Positions 48,715-57,856 are shown, numbered from the stretch's first letter. The stretch is DNA of 64,000 nt from Micromonospora sp. MW-13 (GCF_003434305.1 NZ_QKKX01000030.1:62001-126000), one strand, 5' to 3'. Notes: generated by a model from the sequence alone, not told the origin. Translations and numbers: made by a program.

Positions 48715-50202
48715 ATGGCGCGGATCGTGGTCGTCGGCGCCGGGGTGGGCGGGCTGGCCGCCGCCGCCCGGCTGGCCGCCACCGGGCACGAGGTGACCGT
48801 CTTCGAGCGGGCCGACACCGTCGGCGGCAAGCTGGGCCGGTACGTCCACGACAGCTCCGCCGGGGCGTTCCACTTCGACACCGGACCGAGCCTGCTCACC
48901 CTGCCGGAGGTCTTCCACGACCTGTTCGAGGCGACCGGGGCGAAGCTCGACGAGTACCTCGACCTGACGCCGCTGGACCCGATCGTCCGGCACGTCTTCC
49001 CCGACGGGGCCACGCTCGACTCGTGCGCCGACCCGGCCGGGTTCGCCGCCCGGGTCGGCGCGGCGTTCGGCGACCGGGCCGCCGCCGACTGGCAGCGGCT
49101 GTGGCACCGCGCCGCCCGGGTCTGGGACGCCTCGCACCGGGACGTCCTGCGCCGGGCCGTGGACTCCCCGCTGGACCTCGCCGCGCTGGCCTGGCGGCTG
49201 GGCGACCTCGCCGCGATCGGTCCCGGCCGCACCCTGCGCGGGCTGGGCCGCCGGCACCTGTCCGACCCCCGGCTGCGGATGCTGCTGGACCGGTACGCCA
49301 CCTACACCGGGGCGGACCCGCGCCGGGCCCCGGCAGCGCTGGTGGCCGTCCCGTACGCCGAGTTGACGTTCGGCGGCTGGTACCTGCACGGTGGCCTGGG
49401 CACCCTCGCCGACGCGCTGCTGACCCGGTGCCTGGACCTGGGCGTGGTCGTGCGGACCGGCACCGCGGTCACCCGGATCGACGCCGCGGGCGGCCGGGTG
49501 CACGGGGTACGCCTGGCCGGCGTCGCCGCGCCGGTCCCCGCCGACGTGGTGGTGGCCAACGTGGACGCGCTGACCGTCTACCGGGACCTGCTGCCCAGCC
49601 CGCGCCGGCTGGCCGGGCTCACCGACCGCAGCCTCGCCGGCTTCGTGCTGCTGCTCGGGGTGGCTGGCGACACCGGGCTGGCCCACCACAACGTGTTCTT
49701 CCCCCGCGACCACGACGCCGAGTTCGACGCCGTCTTCGGCCACCCGGGACGCGGGATCCGGGCCCGCCCCGCGCCCGACCCGACGGTCTTCGTCACCGTC
49801 GCCGACGACCCGGCAGTCCGCCCGGCCGGGCACGAGGCGTGGTTCGTGCTGGTCAACGCCGCCCGGCACGGCACCGCCACCGGGGCGGTGGACTGGCGGC
49901 GGCCGGGGCTCGCCGACGCGTACGCCGACCGGGTCCTCGACGTGCTCGCCGAGCGGGGCGTGGACGTGCGGGACCGGCTGGCGTTCCGGGAGGTCCGCAC
50001 CCCGGCCGACCTGGGCGCCGCCACCGGCGCGCCCGGCGGGTCGATCTACGGCACGGCCGGCGGCCTGCTCCGCCCGGCCAACCGGGGCCCGGCGGCCGGC
50101 CTCTGGCTGGTCGGCGGCTCCACCCACCCGGGCGGCGGCCTGCCGATGGTCACCCTCTCCGCCCAGATCGTCGCCGACGAGATCGGCCCCGCCTGGGCTT
50201 AG
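48715..50202 (+). CDS. Carotenoid desaturase, CrtI/CrtD type
   Basis: This 495-aa FAD-dependent enzyme has the N-terminal dinucleotide fold IVVVGAGVGGLAAAARLA, the CrtI-type FHFDTGPSLLTLPE, and the C-terminal flavin motif VGGSTHPGGGLPMVTLSA. In this context (CruF- and CrtA-like genes) it may be a 3,4-desaturase or C-3',4' desaturase; phytoene desaturase is also possible. AGGAGG lies 8 nt upstream of ATG 48715. The last gene of the operon; a palindromic terminator follows. Confidence 0.9.
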   Translation: MARIVVVGAGVGGLAAAARLAATGHEVTVFERADTVGGKLGRYVHDSSAGAFHFDTGPSLLTLPEVFHDLFEATGAKLDEYLDLTPLDPIVRHVFPDGATLDSCADPAGFAARVGAAFGDRAAADWQRLWHRAARVWDASHRDVLRRAVDSPLDLAALAWRLGDLAAIGPGRTLRGLGRRHLSDPRLRMLLDRYATYTGADPRRAPAALVAVPYAELTFGGWYLHGGLGTLADALLTRCLDLGVVVRTGTAVTRIDAAGGRVHGVRLAGVAAPVPADVVVANVDALTVYRDLLPSPRRLAGLTDRSLAGFVLLLGVAGDTGLAHHNVFFPRDHDAEFDAVFGHPGRGIRARPAPDPTVFVTVADDPAVRPAGHEAWFVLVNAARHGTATGAVDWRRPGLADAYADRVLDVLAERGVDVRDRLAFREVRTPADLGAATGAPGGSIYGTAGGLLRPANRGPAAGLWLVGGSTHPGGGLPMVTLSAQIVADEIGPAWA

Positions 50203-50221
50203 CCCCCACCCCAAGTTCCTC

Positions 50222-50281
50222 GCAATTTCACGGAATGAGTGGCCTCGACGAGCCTGGAGGCCACTCATTCCGTGAAATTGC
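50222..50281. terminator. 23-bp palindrome between convergent genes
   Basis: Arms at 50222-50244 and 50259-50281 are perfect complements over 23 bp, core TTCACGGAATGAGTGGCC, 14-nt loop. It shares its core and its loop length with 20830-20893. It lies between the desaturase gene (plus) and the CDP-alcohol phosphatidyltransferase gene (minus). Confidence 0.75.
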
Positions 50282-50323
50282 ACGCCACGGCGCGGCGGGG
50301 GCACGGCGGGGGTTGGGGTGGGG

Positions 50324-51013
50324 TCAGTCGGCGTTGACGAGGGCGCGGCGGACGGTGGAGAGGAGCTGGCCCAGGCCGAAGCCGGCGAGCAGCACCCAGA
50401 CGGCGGTGGCCATGGTGATGGTGCCGGCGGTCAGGTCCGGGTCGACCAGCCCGGCCAGCCCGGCCAGCAGCAGCCCGACCAGGGCCACGCAGACCCGGGC
50501 GGGCCGCTCCCCCACGGTGACCGCGCCGATCTCCCGCATCCCGGCCGAGACCGCCCGGGCCCGGACGTACTCGTGCAGCCAGGACAGCCCGCCCGCGGCG
50601 GCGACCAGCGCGCCCGGCGCGCCCAACAGCCAGAACGCGGCCAGCCAGGCGACCTCGCCGAGCCGGTCGGCCACGGAGTCGTAGACGTACCCGAGCCGGG
50701 TGGTGCGGTTGGTGACGACCGCCACCGCACCGTCGACGCTGTCGGCCACCGAGGCGGCCAGCACGAACAGCGCACCGATGACCGGCCCGTTCACCGGCCG
50801 GACGGCGAACAGCGGCACGCAGAGGCAGAGCAGCACGCCCGCCACGGTGACCGCGGTCGGGGTGACCCGCAGCCGGCCCAGCACGTACCCGACGTGGTAG
50901 GCGAACCGCAGCCAGGCGCGTACCACCGGGGCCGCCGCCCGGGGGTCGAAGCCCCCGTGCAACCGTGCCCACGCCGTCGCGTACTCGTCCCAGTTCAGCT
51001 GAGTGCCCACCAC
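50324..51013 (-). CDS. CDP-alcohol phosphatidyltransferase family protein
   Basis: This 229-aa protein has about six helices and the CAPT signature spaced as DG-x2-A-(R)-x8-G-x3-D-x3-D: DGAVAVVTNRTTRLGYVYD, then SVAD. The arginine after Ala is replaced by Val; all four acidic residues and the glycines are kept. Such enzymes make phospholipids or polar lipid heads. Start is GTG 51013 or the adjacent GTG 51010. Confidence 0.85.
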   Translation of the reverse strand: MVGTQLNWDEYATAWARLHGGFDPRAAAPVVRAWLRFAYHVGYVLGRLRVTPTAVTVAGVLLCLCVPLFAVRPVNGPVIGALFVLAASVADSVDGAVAVVTNRTTRLGYVYDSVADRLGEVAWLAAFWLLGAPGALVAAAGGLSWLHEYVRARAVSAGMREIGAVTVGERPARVCVALVGLLLAGLAGLVDPDLTAGTITMATAVWVLLAGFGLGQLLSTVRRALVNAD

Positions 51014-51056
51014 GGATCAACCGTCCCATCGGCGCCCAGGTGTCGCGCCACGGGGG

Positions 51057-51974
51057 TCACACCCGCGTGCCGACCTGCAACTGCTGCCAGACCTCCCGGG
51101 TCGCGGTGGACCGGTTGAGGGTGATGAAGTGGATCCCGGGGACGCCCTCGTCCAGCAGCCGCCGGCACATCTCGGCCGCCTGCTCGATGCCGAGCCGGCG
51201 GACCGCCTCCGGGTCGTCGGCGACCTCGGCGAACCGCGCGGCCAGGGCCGGCGGGAACGGCGCCCCGGAAAGCTGTGTCGAACGCTCGATGGTGCTGAGC
51301 TGAGTGACCGGCATCACTCCGGCCAGGATGGGGGTGTCGCAGCCGGCCGCCGCCACCCGGTCGCGCAGCCGCAGGTAGTCGTCGGCGTCGAAGAACATCT
51401 GGGTGATCGCGAACTCCGCGCCGGCCCGGCACTTGCGGACGAAGTGCGCGGTGTCGCTGGCCACGTCGGCCGAGCGCGGGTGCTTGTACGGGAAGGCGGC
51501 CACCCCGACGCTGAAGTCGCCGGCGTCGCGGACCAGCCGGACCAGGTCCTCGGCGTAGAGCACGCCCTCGGGGTGGCGGACCCACTCCCCGCCCGGGTCG
51601 CCCGGCGGGTCGCCCCGCACGGCCAGCACGTTGCGCACCCCGACGCCGGCCAGCCGGCCGATGACGTTGCGCAGCTCGGCGACGGAGTGGTTGACCGCGG
51701 TCAGGTGCGCCATCGGCAGCAGGGTGGTCTCGGTGGCGATCCGCTCGGTAACCGCGACCGTGGTGTCCCGGGTCGACCCGCCGGCCCCGTAGGTGATCGA
51801 GACGAACGACGGGCGCAGCGACTCCAGTTCGCGGATCGCCTGCCAGAGCAGCTGCTCGCCGCGCGGGGTCTTGGGCGGAAAGAACTCGAACGAGAAGGTC
51901 GGCTGACGGTCGCGGATCAGCTCCCCGATCGCCGGCTGCGGATTGGGGAGGACCGAGGGAAGACCGAGCGCCAC
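51057..51974 (-). CDS. metF: 5,10-methylenetetrahydrofolate reductase
   Basis: This 305-aa FAD enzyme makes 5-methyl-THF for methionine synthesis. It has FSFEFFPPKTPRGEQLLWQA, SITYGAGGSTRDTT, the folate/FAD region LAVRGDPPGD and FAITQMFFDADDYLRLRD. A TAGAGT box 6 nt before GTG 51974 indicates a leaderless mRNA. The 290-bp divergent gap to 52265 shows no further gene. Confidence 0.95.
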   Translation of the reverse strand: MALGLPSVLPNPQPAIGELIRDRQPTFSFEFFPPKTPRGEQLLWQAIRELESLRPSFVSITYGAGGSTRDTTVAVTERIATETTLLPMAHLTAVNHSVAELRNVIGRLAGVGVRNVLAVRGDPPGDPGGEWVRHPEGVLYAEDLVRLVRDAGDFSVGVAAFPYKHPRSADVASDTAHFVRKCRAGAEFAITQMFFDADDYLRLRDRVAAAGCDTPILAGVMPVTQLSTIERSTQLSGAPFPPALAARFAEVADDPEAVRRLGIEQAAEMCRRLLDEGVPGIHFITLNRSTATREVWQQLQVGTRV

Positions 51975-52264
51975 GCCTGAACTCTAGCGGCCGGCGGTTG
52001 CCGGACCCAGAACCTTCCCACCTGGCGCGACCCACAGCAGCCGGGACCGACCCGCACCCGTACGAGGTGGGGCTCACGCCCACGACCACCGGCCGGGCAG
52101 ACCGTCGTACCCCCGGGGTAGACAGGTGGGCAGCGCGGACGGGGCCGGCCGGGGCCGGCTCCCGGGGGCCCGCGCGGGGGGTCAGCACCGACCGGCGGCA
52201 ACACCGGTCCCGCCCGTCCGGGCAGGTCGACGCCGCCACCGCGCCGACCCCTCCCGGAGGACCG

Positions 52265-52708
52265 ATGACGCCGTCCACGCCACCCCGGCCCGAGCTGCTC
52301 GGGCCGCTGCTCGCCCGGCTCCGGCTGGCCCGGGGCCGGAGTCAGCAGTTCCTCGCCGCCGAGCTGTGCGCCGCCTCGGGCGTGCCCACGCTGAGCCGGC
52401 ACGAGGTGTCCCGCTGGGAGCGGCAGCTCCGCGTGCCGGGGGACTTCTGGCTGGGATGGCTGGCCGTGGTCCTCGCCGTGCCGGTCGAGCTGCTGGCCGA
52501 GGCCGCCGGGCAGAGCCGGCCAGCTCGCCGGGGCACGCCACCGGCTGACCCGGCCCACCCCCGAGCCGGCGGTACGGCGGCACGGCGCCCGCCCCGGCGC
52601 GGCGGGCCGCCACCTGCCCCGCCCGGCCCCGCCACCCGGCCGGCTCCGTCACCCGGCCGGCCCGCTCGCCGGGCGGGCCGGCGGTCACCGCCCGCGACCA
52701 GGCAATGA
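52265..52708 (+). CDS. XRE-like helix-turn-helix protein
   Basis: This 147-aa protein has an HTH-like region (LLARLRLARGRSQQFLAAEL, SRHEVSRWERQLRVPGDFWL) and a disordered Pro/Arg-rich tail (about residue 85 to the end). The ATG has GGAGG upstream. Its target is unknown; it sits between metF (divergent) and the polyprenyl synthase gene. Confidence 0.75.
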   Translation: MTPSTPPRPELLGPLLARLRLARGRSQQFLAAELCAASGVPTLSRHEVSRWERQLRVPGDFWLGWLAVVLAVPVELLAEAAGQSRPARRGTPPADPAHPRAGGTAARRPPRRGGPPPAPPGPATRPAPSPGRPARRAGRRSPPATRQ

Positions 52709-52803
52709 ACCCGGCGCGACGACGCCCGGTGGTCGGGGCGGCCCACGGCGCGCCACGGGCCGCGGATGCGGCACGGCCCCGGGCGACCCGCTAGCGTCGG
52801 GGC

Positions 52804-53886
52804 GTGACCCACGCTGCTCCCGTGTCCCCCGTCGACCGCGCCGGCCTGCGTCAGCGGGTCGACAAGGCCCTGACCGAGTTCCTGGCCGGCCAACGAATCT
52901 GGATGGCGGGCGTCGACGACGCCCTGGTGCCGGTGGCCGAGGCGATCGAGGCGTTCGTGCTGGGCGGCGGCAAGCGGCTGCGTCCGGCCTTCGCGTACTG
53001 GGGGTTCCGGGGTGCCGGCGGGGGCGACTCGGACCAGATCGTGACCGCGCTGTCGGCGCTGGAGTTCGTGCAGGCCAGCGCGCTGATCCACGACGACCTG
53101 ATGGACCGCTCGGACACCCGGCGCGGCGAGCCGGCGGTGCACCGGCGGTTCGCCGCCCGGCACCGGGGCGCCGGCTGGGGTGGCGACGCCGACGGGTTCG
53201 GTGACGCGGCGGCGATCCTGCTCGGCGACCTGTGCCTGGTCTGGTCCGACGAGCTGCTGCACTCCGCCGGGCTGGACCCGCGGATCGTGGCCCGGGCCCG
53301 CCCGGTCTTCGACGAGATGCGCACCGAGGTCACCGTCGGGCAGTACCTCGACGTGCTCACCCAGGCCACCGGGGACACCTCGGTGGAACGCGCGGGCAAG
53401 GTCGCCCGGTACAAGTCGGCGAAGTACACGGTCGAGCGCCCGCTGCTGCTGGGCGCCGCGCTGGCCGGCGCGGGGGCGGACGTCCGGGCGGCCTACTCGG
53501 CGTACGGGCTGCCGCTGGGCGAGGCGTTCCAGTTGCGCGACGACGTGCTGGGAGTGTTCGGCGACCCGTCGCAGACCGGCAAGCCGGCCGGCGACGACCT
53601 GCGCGAGGGCAAGCGGACGTACCTGGTGGCGGCGGCCGTGGAGGCCACCGACGCGGCCGGCCGGGAGCTGCTGCTCGGCCGGCTCGGCGACCCGGGCCTG
53701 GACGAGGACGGGGTGGCCCGGCTGCGCGAGCTGATCACCTCGACCGGGGCGCTGGCCCGCGCCGAGGAGCGGATCGTCGCGCTGACCGACACGGCGCTGG
53801 CCGCGCTGGCCACCGTCGACCTGGAGACGGAGGCCCGCCAGGCCCTGGTCGACCTCGCCATCGCCGCCACCCGCCGCGCCGACTGA
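52804..53886 (+). CDS. Polyprenyl diphosphate synthase (GGPP synthase type)
   Basis: This 360-aa trans-prenyltransferase has the first Asp-rich motif LIHDDLMDRSDTRRG (about 96-110) and the second FQLRDDVLGVFGD. LGGGKRLRPAFAYWGF precedes the first. Chain length is not certain; GGPP for carotenoids fits the neighbourhood. A TAGCGT box 6 nt before the GTG start suggests a leaderless mRNA. About 140 bp of gap follow, with short GC-rich inverted repeats. Confidence 0.9.
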   Translation: MTHAAPVSPVDRAGLRQRVDKALTEFLAGQRIWMAGVDDALVPVAEAIEAFVLGGGKRLRPAFAYWGFRGAGGGDSDQIVTALSALEFVQASALIHDDLMDRSDTRRGEPAVHRRFAARHRGAGWGGDADGFGDAAAILLGDLCLVWSDELLHSAGLDPRIVARARPVFDEMRTEVTVGQYLDVLTQATGDTSVERAGKVARYKSAKYTVERPLLLGAALAGAGADVRAAYSAYGLPLGEAFQLRDDVLGVFGDPSQTGKPAGDDLREGKRTYLVAAAVEATDAAGRELLLGRLGDPGLDEDGVARLRELITSTGALARAEERIVALTDTALAALATVDLETEARQALVDLAIAATRRAD

Positions 53887-54028
53887 CCCCGTCCCGGCCA
53901 CCCGGGCCCGCCCACCGTTCCGGACCCGCCCGAAAACGGCGGGAAAGGCCCGGAACGGCGGGACAGGTCCGGTACGGCCGACCCGCCCGGTGCCGTGGGA
54001 ACAGGGGGCGGGCGGGGTGGGTCAGGGG

Positions 54029-54421
54029 TCAGAAGCCGAGGGCCTGGGCGCGGCGCTTGACCTCGCGGGCGTGGTCGCCGCCGAGCGTGGCGGCCGGGGT
54101 ACCGCCGGACAGGGTGTCGTCGGGCTCGTAGAGCCAGCGCAGCGCGGCCTCGTCGTCGTAGCCGGCGTCGGTCAGCAGGGTGAGCACCCCGGGCAGGTGC
54201 TTGAGCACGGTGCGGTTGGCCACCAGGTCGGTGGGGATCCGGCGGACGCCGTCGCGGCGCACCGCGAGCAGCTCCCGGTCCCGGATCATCTGGTGCACCT
54301 TGCTGATCGACAGGTCGAGGCGCTCGGCGACGTCCGGCAGGGTCAGCCAGCCGGCCGGATCGGTCGGGCCGGCGGGGCCGGCACCGGAGGCAGCCTGGTC
54401 GGAGGGTACGGAGTCGGTCAC
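54029..54421 (-). CDS. Rv2175c-like DNA-binding protein
   Basis: This 130-aa protein has a winged helix-type helix-turn-helix (WLTLPDVAERLDLSISKVHQ, then MIRDRELLAVRRDGVRRIP) and the C-terminal LTLLTDAGYDDEAALRWLYE. In Mycobacterium tuberculosis Rv2175c is a substrate of PknL and lies next to pknL; here the PASTA kinase gene lies divergently next to it, so the arrangement is conserved. Confidence 0.88.
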   Translation of the reverse strand: MTDSVPSDQAASGAGPAGPTDPAGWLTLPDVAERLDLSISKVHQMIRDRELLAVRRDGVRRIPTDLVANRTVLKHLPGVLTLLTDAGYDDEAALRWLYEPDDTLSGGTPAATLGGDHAREVKRRAQALGF

Positions 54422-54597
54422 CCGATCACCCTGTCACGCCGTCGGCGGCGACGGCGAGGGGCACCCCCTCGACCAGTCCCGGACGGGCTGCCGGGAGGGT
54501 TCGGGGACGGCCCGAGCGCGGCGGGACGGGCCGGCCGGCCAGCCGGCTGTAGCATCCTGTTCAACCTCTACCCTCTGGACACATAGACTGCCTGCCG

Positions 54598-56583
54598 ATG
54601 GACACACAGGTCGCCGACACGTTGCTGGGCTCGCTGATCGACGGGCGCTACCGCATTCGCGGTCGCGTGGCCCGTGGCGGCATGGCGACCGTGTACACCG
54701 CCACCGACGAGCGCCTGGAGCGCACCGTCGCGGTCAAGATCATTCACCCGACCCAGGCCGCCGAGACGCGGGCGCGGATGGCCGGGTTCCTGGAGCGGTT
54801 CACCGACGAGGCGAAGACCATCGCCCGGCTGACCCACCCGAACGTGGTGGCGGTCTACGACCAGGGCACCCACGCCGGCCTGCCGTACCTGGTGATGGAG
54901 TACGTGCGCGGCCGGACGCTGCGCGACGTGCTCGCCGAGCGGCGCCGGCTGCACCCGGACGAGGCGCTGGCGATCATGGAGCAGATGCTCGCCGCGATCG
55001 CCGCCGCACACCGGGCCGGCCTGGTGCACCGCGACGTCAAGCCGGAGAACGTGCTGGTCGCCGAGGCGCCCACCGGCGGCGTCGCCAACCTGGTCGACAG
55101 CGTGGTCAAGGTCGCCGACTTCGGGCTGGCGCGCGCCGTGGAGGCCAGCGCCGAGGACGAGCCGGGCAACCAACTCATGGCCACGGTGGCGTACGTCGCG
55201 CCGGAGTTGGTCACCGACGGTCACTCCGACACCCGCACCGACGTCTACTCGGCCGGCATCGTGCTGTTCGAGATGCTCACCGGCCGGGTCCCGTACGACG
55301 GCGACCGGCCGGTGGACGTCGCCTGGCAGCACGTCGACCGCGACGTGCCGGCCCCCTCGACGCTGGTGCCCGGACTGCCGAGGGCGCTCGACGACCTCGT
55401 CGCCCGGGCCACCCGACGCGACCCGGAGGCGCGGCCGACCGACGCCGGCGCCCTCCTGGCCGAGGTCCAGGTCGCCCGCGACGACCTGGGCGACCAGAAC
55501 GCGCACACCGCCGTGCTGCGCGCGGTGACCGACGACGCGGCCCCGCTGGCGCAGCCCACCATGGTGGTCGCGGCGGTCCGGCCCGCCGAGCGCCCCGCCT
55601 GGGCCCGGCTGCCCGAGCACAAGGAGCCGCGCCCGCACCGGCGCCGGGCCGCGCCGGAGAACACCGGCCCGGGCGGCCGGATCGGCGCGCTGCGGGCCCG
55701 GGTGCTGGGCGACCAGCGGGGGCGCGTGGGCCTGCTGGCGGCAGCCGTGGTGCTCGTCCTGATCGCCGCGCTCACCGGCTGGTGGTTCGGGGTGGGCCGG
55801 TACACGGTGGCCCCGGAGCTGGTCAGCCTCAGCAAGGCCGAGGCGCAGGCGCAGGCGACCAGGGGCGGCTTCACCCTTGAGTACGCCGAGCCCCGCTACG
55901 ACGAGAAGATCCCGCGCGACGGCGTGGTGGCGCAGAGCCCGGCCTCGGCCGCCCGGATCGTCAAGGGCGGCACCATCACCCTCACCCTCTCGCTGGGGCC
56001 GGACCGGTTCCCCGTGCCCGACGTGGTCGGCAAGGAGTTCGAACTGGCCGAGGCCGACCTGGTCAACGCCAAACTGGTGGTCGCCAAGGGCACCCCCCGG
56101 TACGACGACAACCTGCCCGAGGGCGTGGTGGTGGACACCAACCCGAAGGTCGGCGCCGAGGTCAAGCCGGGCGCGAAGGTCACCGTCATCCTGAGCAAGG
56201 GCAAGGCCCCGATCTCGGTGCCGAACCTCGTCGGCAAGAACGTCAACGAGGCCCGCACCGCCCTGACCCAGCTCGGCCTGGTGCCGGTGGAGACGTACAA
56301 GGACTCGCCCAAGCCGAAGGACGAGGTCCTCGGGCAGAGCCCGGCGGACGGCGCGGGCGTGGAGAAGGGGGCCCAGGTCAAGCTGGACGTCAGCAAGGGC
56401 CCCGCCCCGGTGGTCGTGCCCCGGGTGGTCGACCTGCCCTGCCCGCAGGCCAAGCAGCAGTTGGAGAGCCAGGGCTTCCCGGTGAACGTGCAGTTCAACC
56501 CGAACGGCATCGTCCGGTTCCAGAACCCGGGCGAGAACGCCCAGGTGGCGCCGGGTACCCCGATCACGATCGGGTGTCTGTAG
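54598..56583 (+). CDS. Ser/Thr protein kinase with PASTA domains, PknL-like
   Basis: This 661-aa membrane kinase has the glycine loop GRVARGGMATVYTATDE, the catalytic Lys47 in TVAVKIIH, HRDVKPENV (about 143-151), DFGLARA (about 174-180) and a kinase domain to about 285. A basic juxtamembrane part leads to one helix (about 378-398). Four extracytoplasmic PASTA repeats follow (PELVSLSKAEAQAQA; VPDVVGKEFELAEADLV; VPNLVGKNVNEARTAL; VPRVVDLPCPQAKQQL). A TAGACT box 8 nt before the ATG suggests a leaderless mRNA. Confidence 0.95.
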   Translation: MDTQVADTLLGSLIDGRYRIRGRVARGGMATVYTATDERLERTVAVKIIHPTQAAETRARMAGFLERFTDEAKTIARLTHPNVVAVYDQGTHAGLPYLVMEYVRGRTLRDVLAERRRLHPDEALAIMEQMLAAIAAAHRAGLVHRDVKPENVLVAEAPTGGVANLVDSVVKVADFGLARAVEASAEDEPGNQLMATVAYVAPELVTDGHSDTRTDVYSAGIVLFEMLTGRVPYDGDRPVDVAWQHVDRDVPAPSTLVPGLPRALDDLVARATRRDPEARPTDAGALLAEVQVARDDLGDQNAHTAVLRAVTDDAAPLAQPTMVVAAVRPAERPAWARLPEHKEPRPHRRRAAPENTGPGGRIGALRARVLGDQRGRVGLLAAAVVLVLIAALTGWWFGVGRYTVAPELVSLSKAEAQAQATRGGFTLEYAEPRYDEKIPRDGVVAQSPASAARIVKGGTITLTLSLGPDRFPVPDVVGKEFELAEADLVNAKLVVAKGTPRYDDNLPEGVVVDTNPKVGAEVKPGAKVTVILSKGKAPISVPNLVGKNVNEARTALTQLGLVPVETYKDSPKPKDEVLGQSPADGAGVEKGAQVKLDVSKGPAPVVVPRVVDLPCPQAKQQLESQGFPVNVQFNPNGIVRFQNPGENAQVAPGTPITIGCL

Positions 56584-56585
56584 CG

Positions 56586-57455
56586 ATGTCCGCGTCCGCT
56601 GTCCACCGGCCGGTCGGCTCGCACACCCCCACCTCGGGCGGGCTGGCCAAGGCTGCCCTGCCGTACGTCGACGCGACGGGCGCCGAGGCCGTCCAGGTCT
56701 ACGTCTCCAACTCCCGGGGCTGGGCGCTCCCGGCGGGCGACCCGGCCCAGGACGCGCTGTTCCGCGACGGCTGCGCCGAGCGGGGCGTACCGGTGTTCGT
56801 CCACGCGTCGCTGCTGGTGAACCTCGGCTCCCCCACCCCGGCCACGGTCGAGCGGTCGGCGCAGACCCTGGCCCACGCGCTGCGCCGGGGGCGGGCGATC
56901 GGTGCCCTCGGGGTGGTGTTCCACGCCGGCAGCGCGGTCGACACGGGCCACGCCGACGCGGCCATGCGGCAGGTACGCGAGGCGCTGCTGCCGCTGCTCG
57001 ACGAGACGCTGGCGGCGGGCGGCCCGCTGCTGCTGGTCGAGCCGAGCGCGGGTGGCGGCCGGTCGCTGGCCTCCCGGGTGGAGCAGCTCGGCCCGTACCT
57101 GGACGCGGTGGACCGGCACCCCGGCCTGGGCGTCTGCTTCGACACCTGCCACGCCTGGGCGGCCGGGCACGACCTGGCCGCCGAGGGCGGCATGACGGCC
57201 TGCCTGGACGCGCTGGTCGCCACGGTCGGGCCGGACCGGCTGCGGCTGGTGCACGCCAACGACTCGAAGGACCTGTGCGGCTCGACCCGGGACCGGCACG
57301 AGAACATCGGCAAGGGCACCATCGGCGAGCCGGCGTTCGCCGAGCTGATGGCCCACCCCGCCACGGCGGGCATCCCGGTGGTGGTGGAGACCCCCTCAGA
57401 AAAACACGAGGGCCACGCCACCGACATAGCCACCCTCACCCGCCTCCACCCCTAA
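56586..57455 (+). CDS. nfo: Deoxyribonuclease IV (AP endonuclease)
   Basis: This 289-aa TIM barrel enzyme cleaves DNA at abasic sites. All nine metal-ligand positions can be found: VHASLLVNL, VVFHAGS, VEPSAGGG, FDTCHAWAAGHD, LVHANDSKDLCGSTRDRHEN and VETPSEKHEG. The ATG is 2 bp after the kinase stop; a GTG at 56574 overlapping that stop is an alternative. Confidence 0.93.
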   Translation: MSASAVHRPVGSHTPTSGGLAKAALPYVDATGAEAVQVYVSNSRGWALPAGDPAQDALFRDGCAERGVPVFVHASLLVNLGSPTPATVERSAQTLAHALRRGRAIGALGVVFHAGSAVDTGHADAAMRQVREALLPLLDETLAAGGPLLLVEPSAGGGRSLASRVEQLGPYLDAVDRHPGLGVCFDTCHAWAAGHDLAAEGGMTACLDALVATVGPDRLRLVHANDSKDLCGSTRDRHENIGKGTIGEPAFAELMAHPATAGIPVVVETPSEKHEGHATDIATLTRLHP

Positions 57456-57533
57456 CCCACCCCCCACCCCCACCACCCCACCGATCCACCCGGACACCGC
57501 CTGGACGCGCCCGATCACCCGGACGGGCCACGT

Positions 57534-57589
57534 TGATCAAGAGCTTTACGTAATCCGAGCGCCGGATCCCGACGCAAACCTCTTGATCA
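57534..57589. repeat. Imperfect palindrome TGATCAAGAG...CTCTTGATCA
   Basis: Arms TGATCAAGAG (57534-57543) and CTCTTGATCA (57580-57589) are exact complements; inward, TTT/AAA and CG/CG pairs extend the stem with two mismatches. It follows the endonuclease IV gene and may end its transcription. From memory, similar palindromes are common in Micromonosporaceae intergenic DNA. Confidence 0.65.
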
Positions 57590-57819
57590 CCGGGGCGATC
57601 GGGGGTAGGGGTGATCCGGGTGGGGTTGCGGTACGTCACCGTCATACCCGATCACGTACCGGCCGTGCCATCGCTCAAGACCGTTCTCGATCGCCTCGGC
57701 GACCGCGGTGGCGGTCGGTCGGCGTGTGCCTTCCGTCCTATACCAGACCACCTGCGTCTGTTCCGGCGTTCCCATCCAGGAGCGGGCGGTCGCGAGTCCC
57801 GCATGCTCTCACCTGGCGT

Positions 57820-57851
57820 TTGACAACTCTGTGATCATCTGCTGTTATCCT
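57820..57851 (+). promoter_or_regulatory. GntR gene promoter with inverted-repeat operator
   Basis: TTGACA (57820-57825), a 20-nt spacer and TATCCT (57846-57851) lie 5 nt before the first ATG, so the mRNA would be leaderless. CTGTTC (57850-57855) and GAACAG (about 57875-57880) form an inverted repeat around the start, a plausible autoregulatory site. Confidence 0.6.
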
Positions 57852-57856
57852 GTTCT

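Larger units (their letters stand above)
57456..57856. other. 401-bp intergenic region
   Basis: This gap holds a C-rich stretch, a palindromic element (57534-57589), a minus-strand ORF of 62 codons (57775-57587) without a ribosome-binding site, and a good promoter for the GntR gene (57820-57851). Nothing else is recognised. Confidence 0.6.

Noticed and set aside
57587..57775. 62-codon minus-strand ORF
   Set aside because: Its composition is protein-like, but it has no ribosome-binding site or TAnnnT box, I recognise no family, and its 3' end overlaps a palindrome arm.
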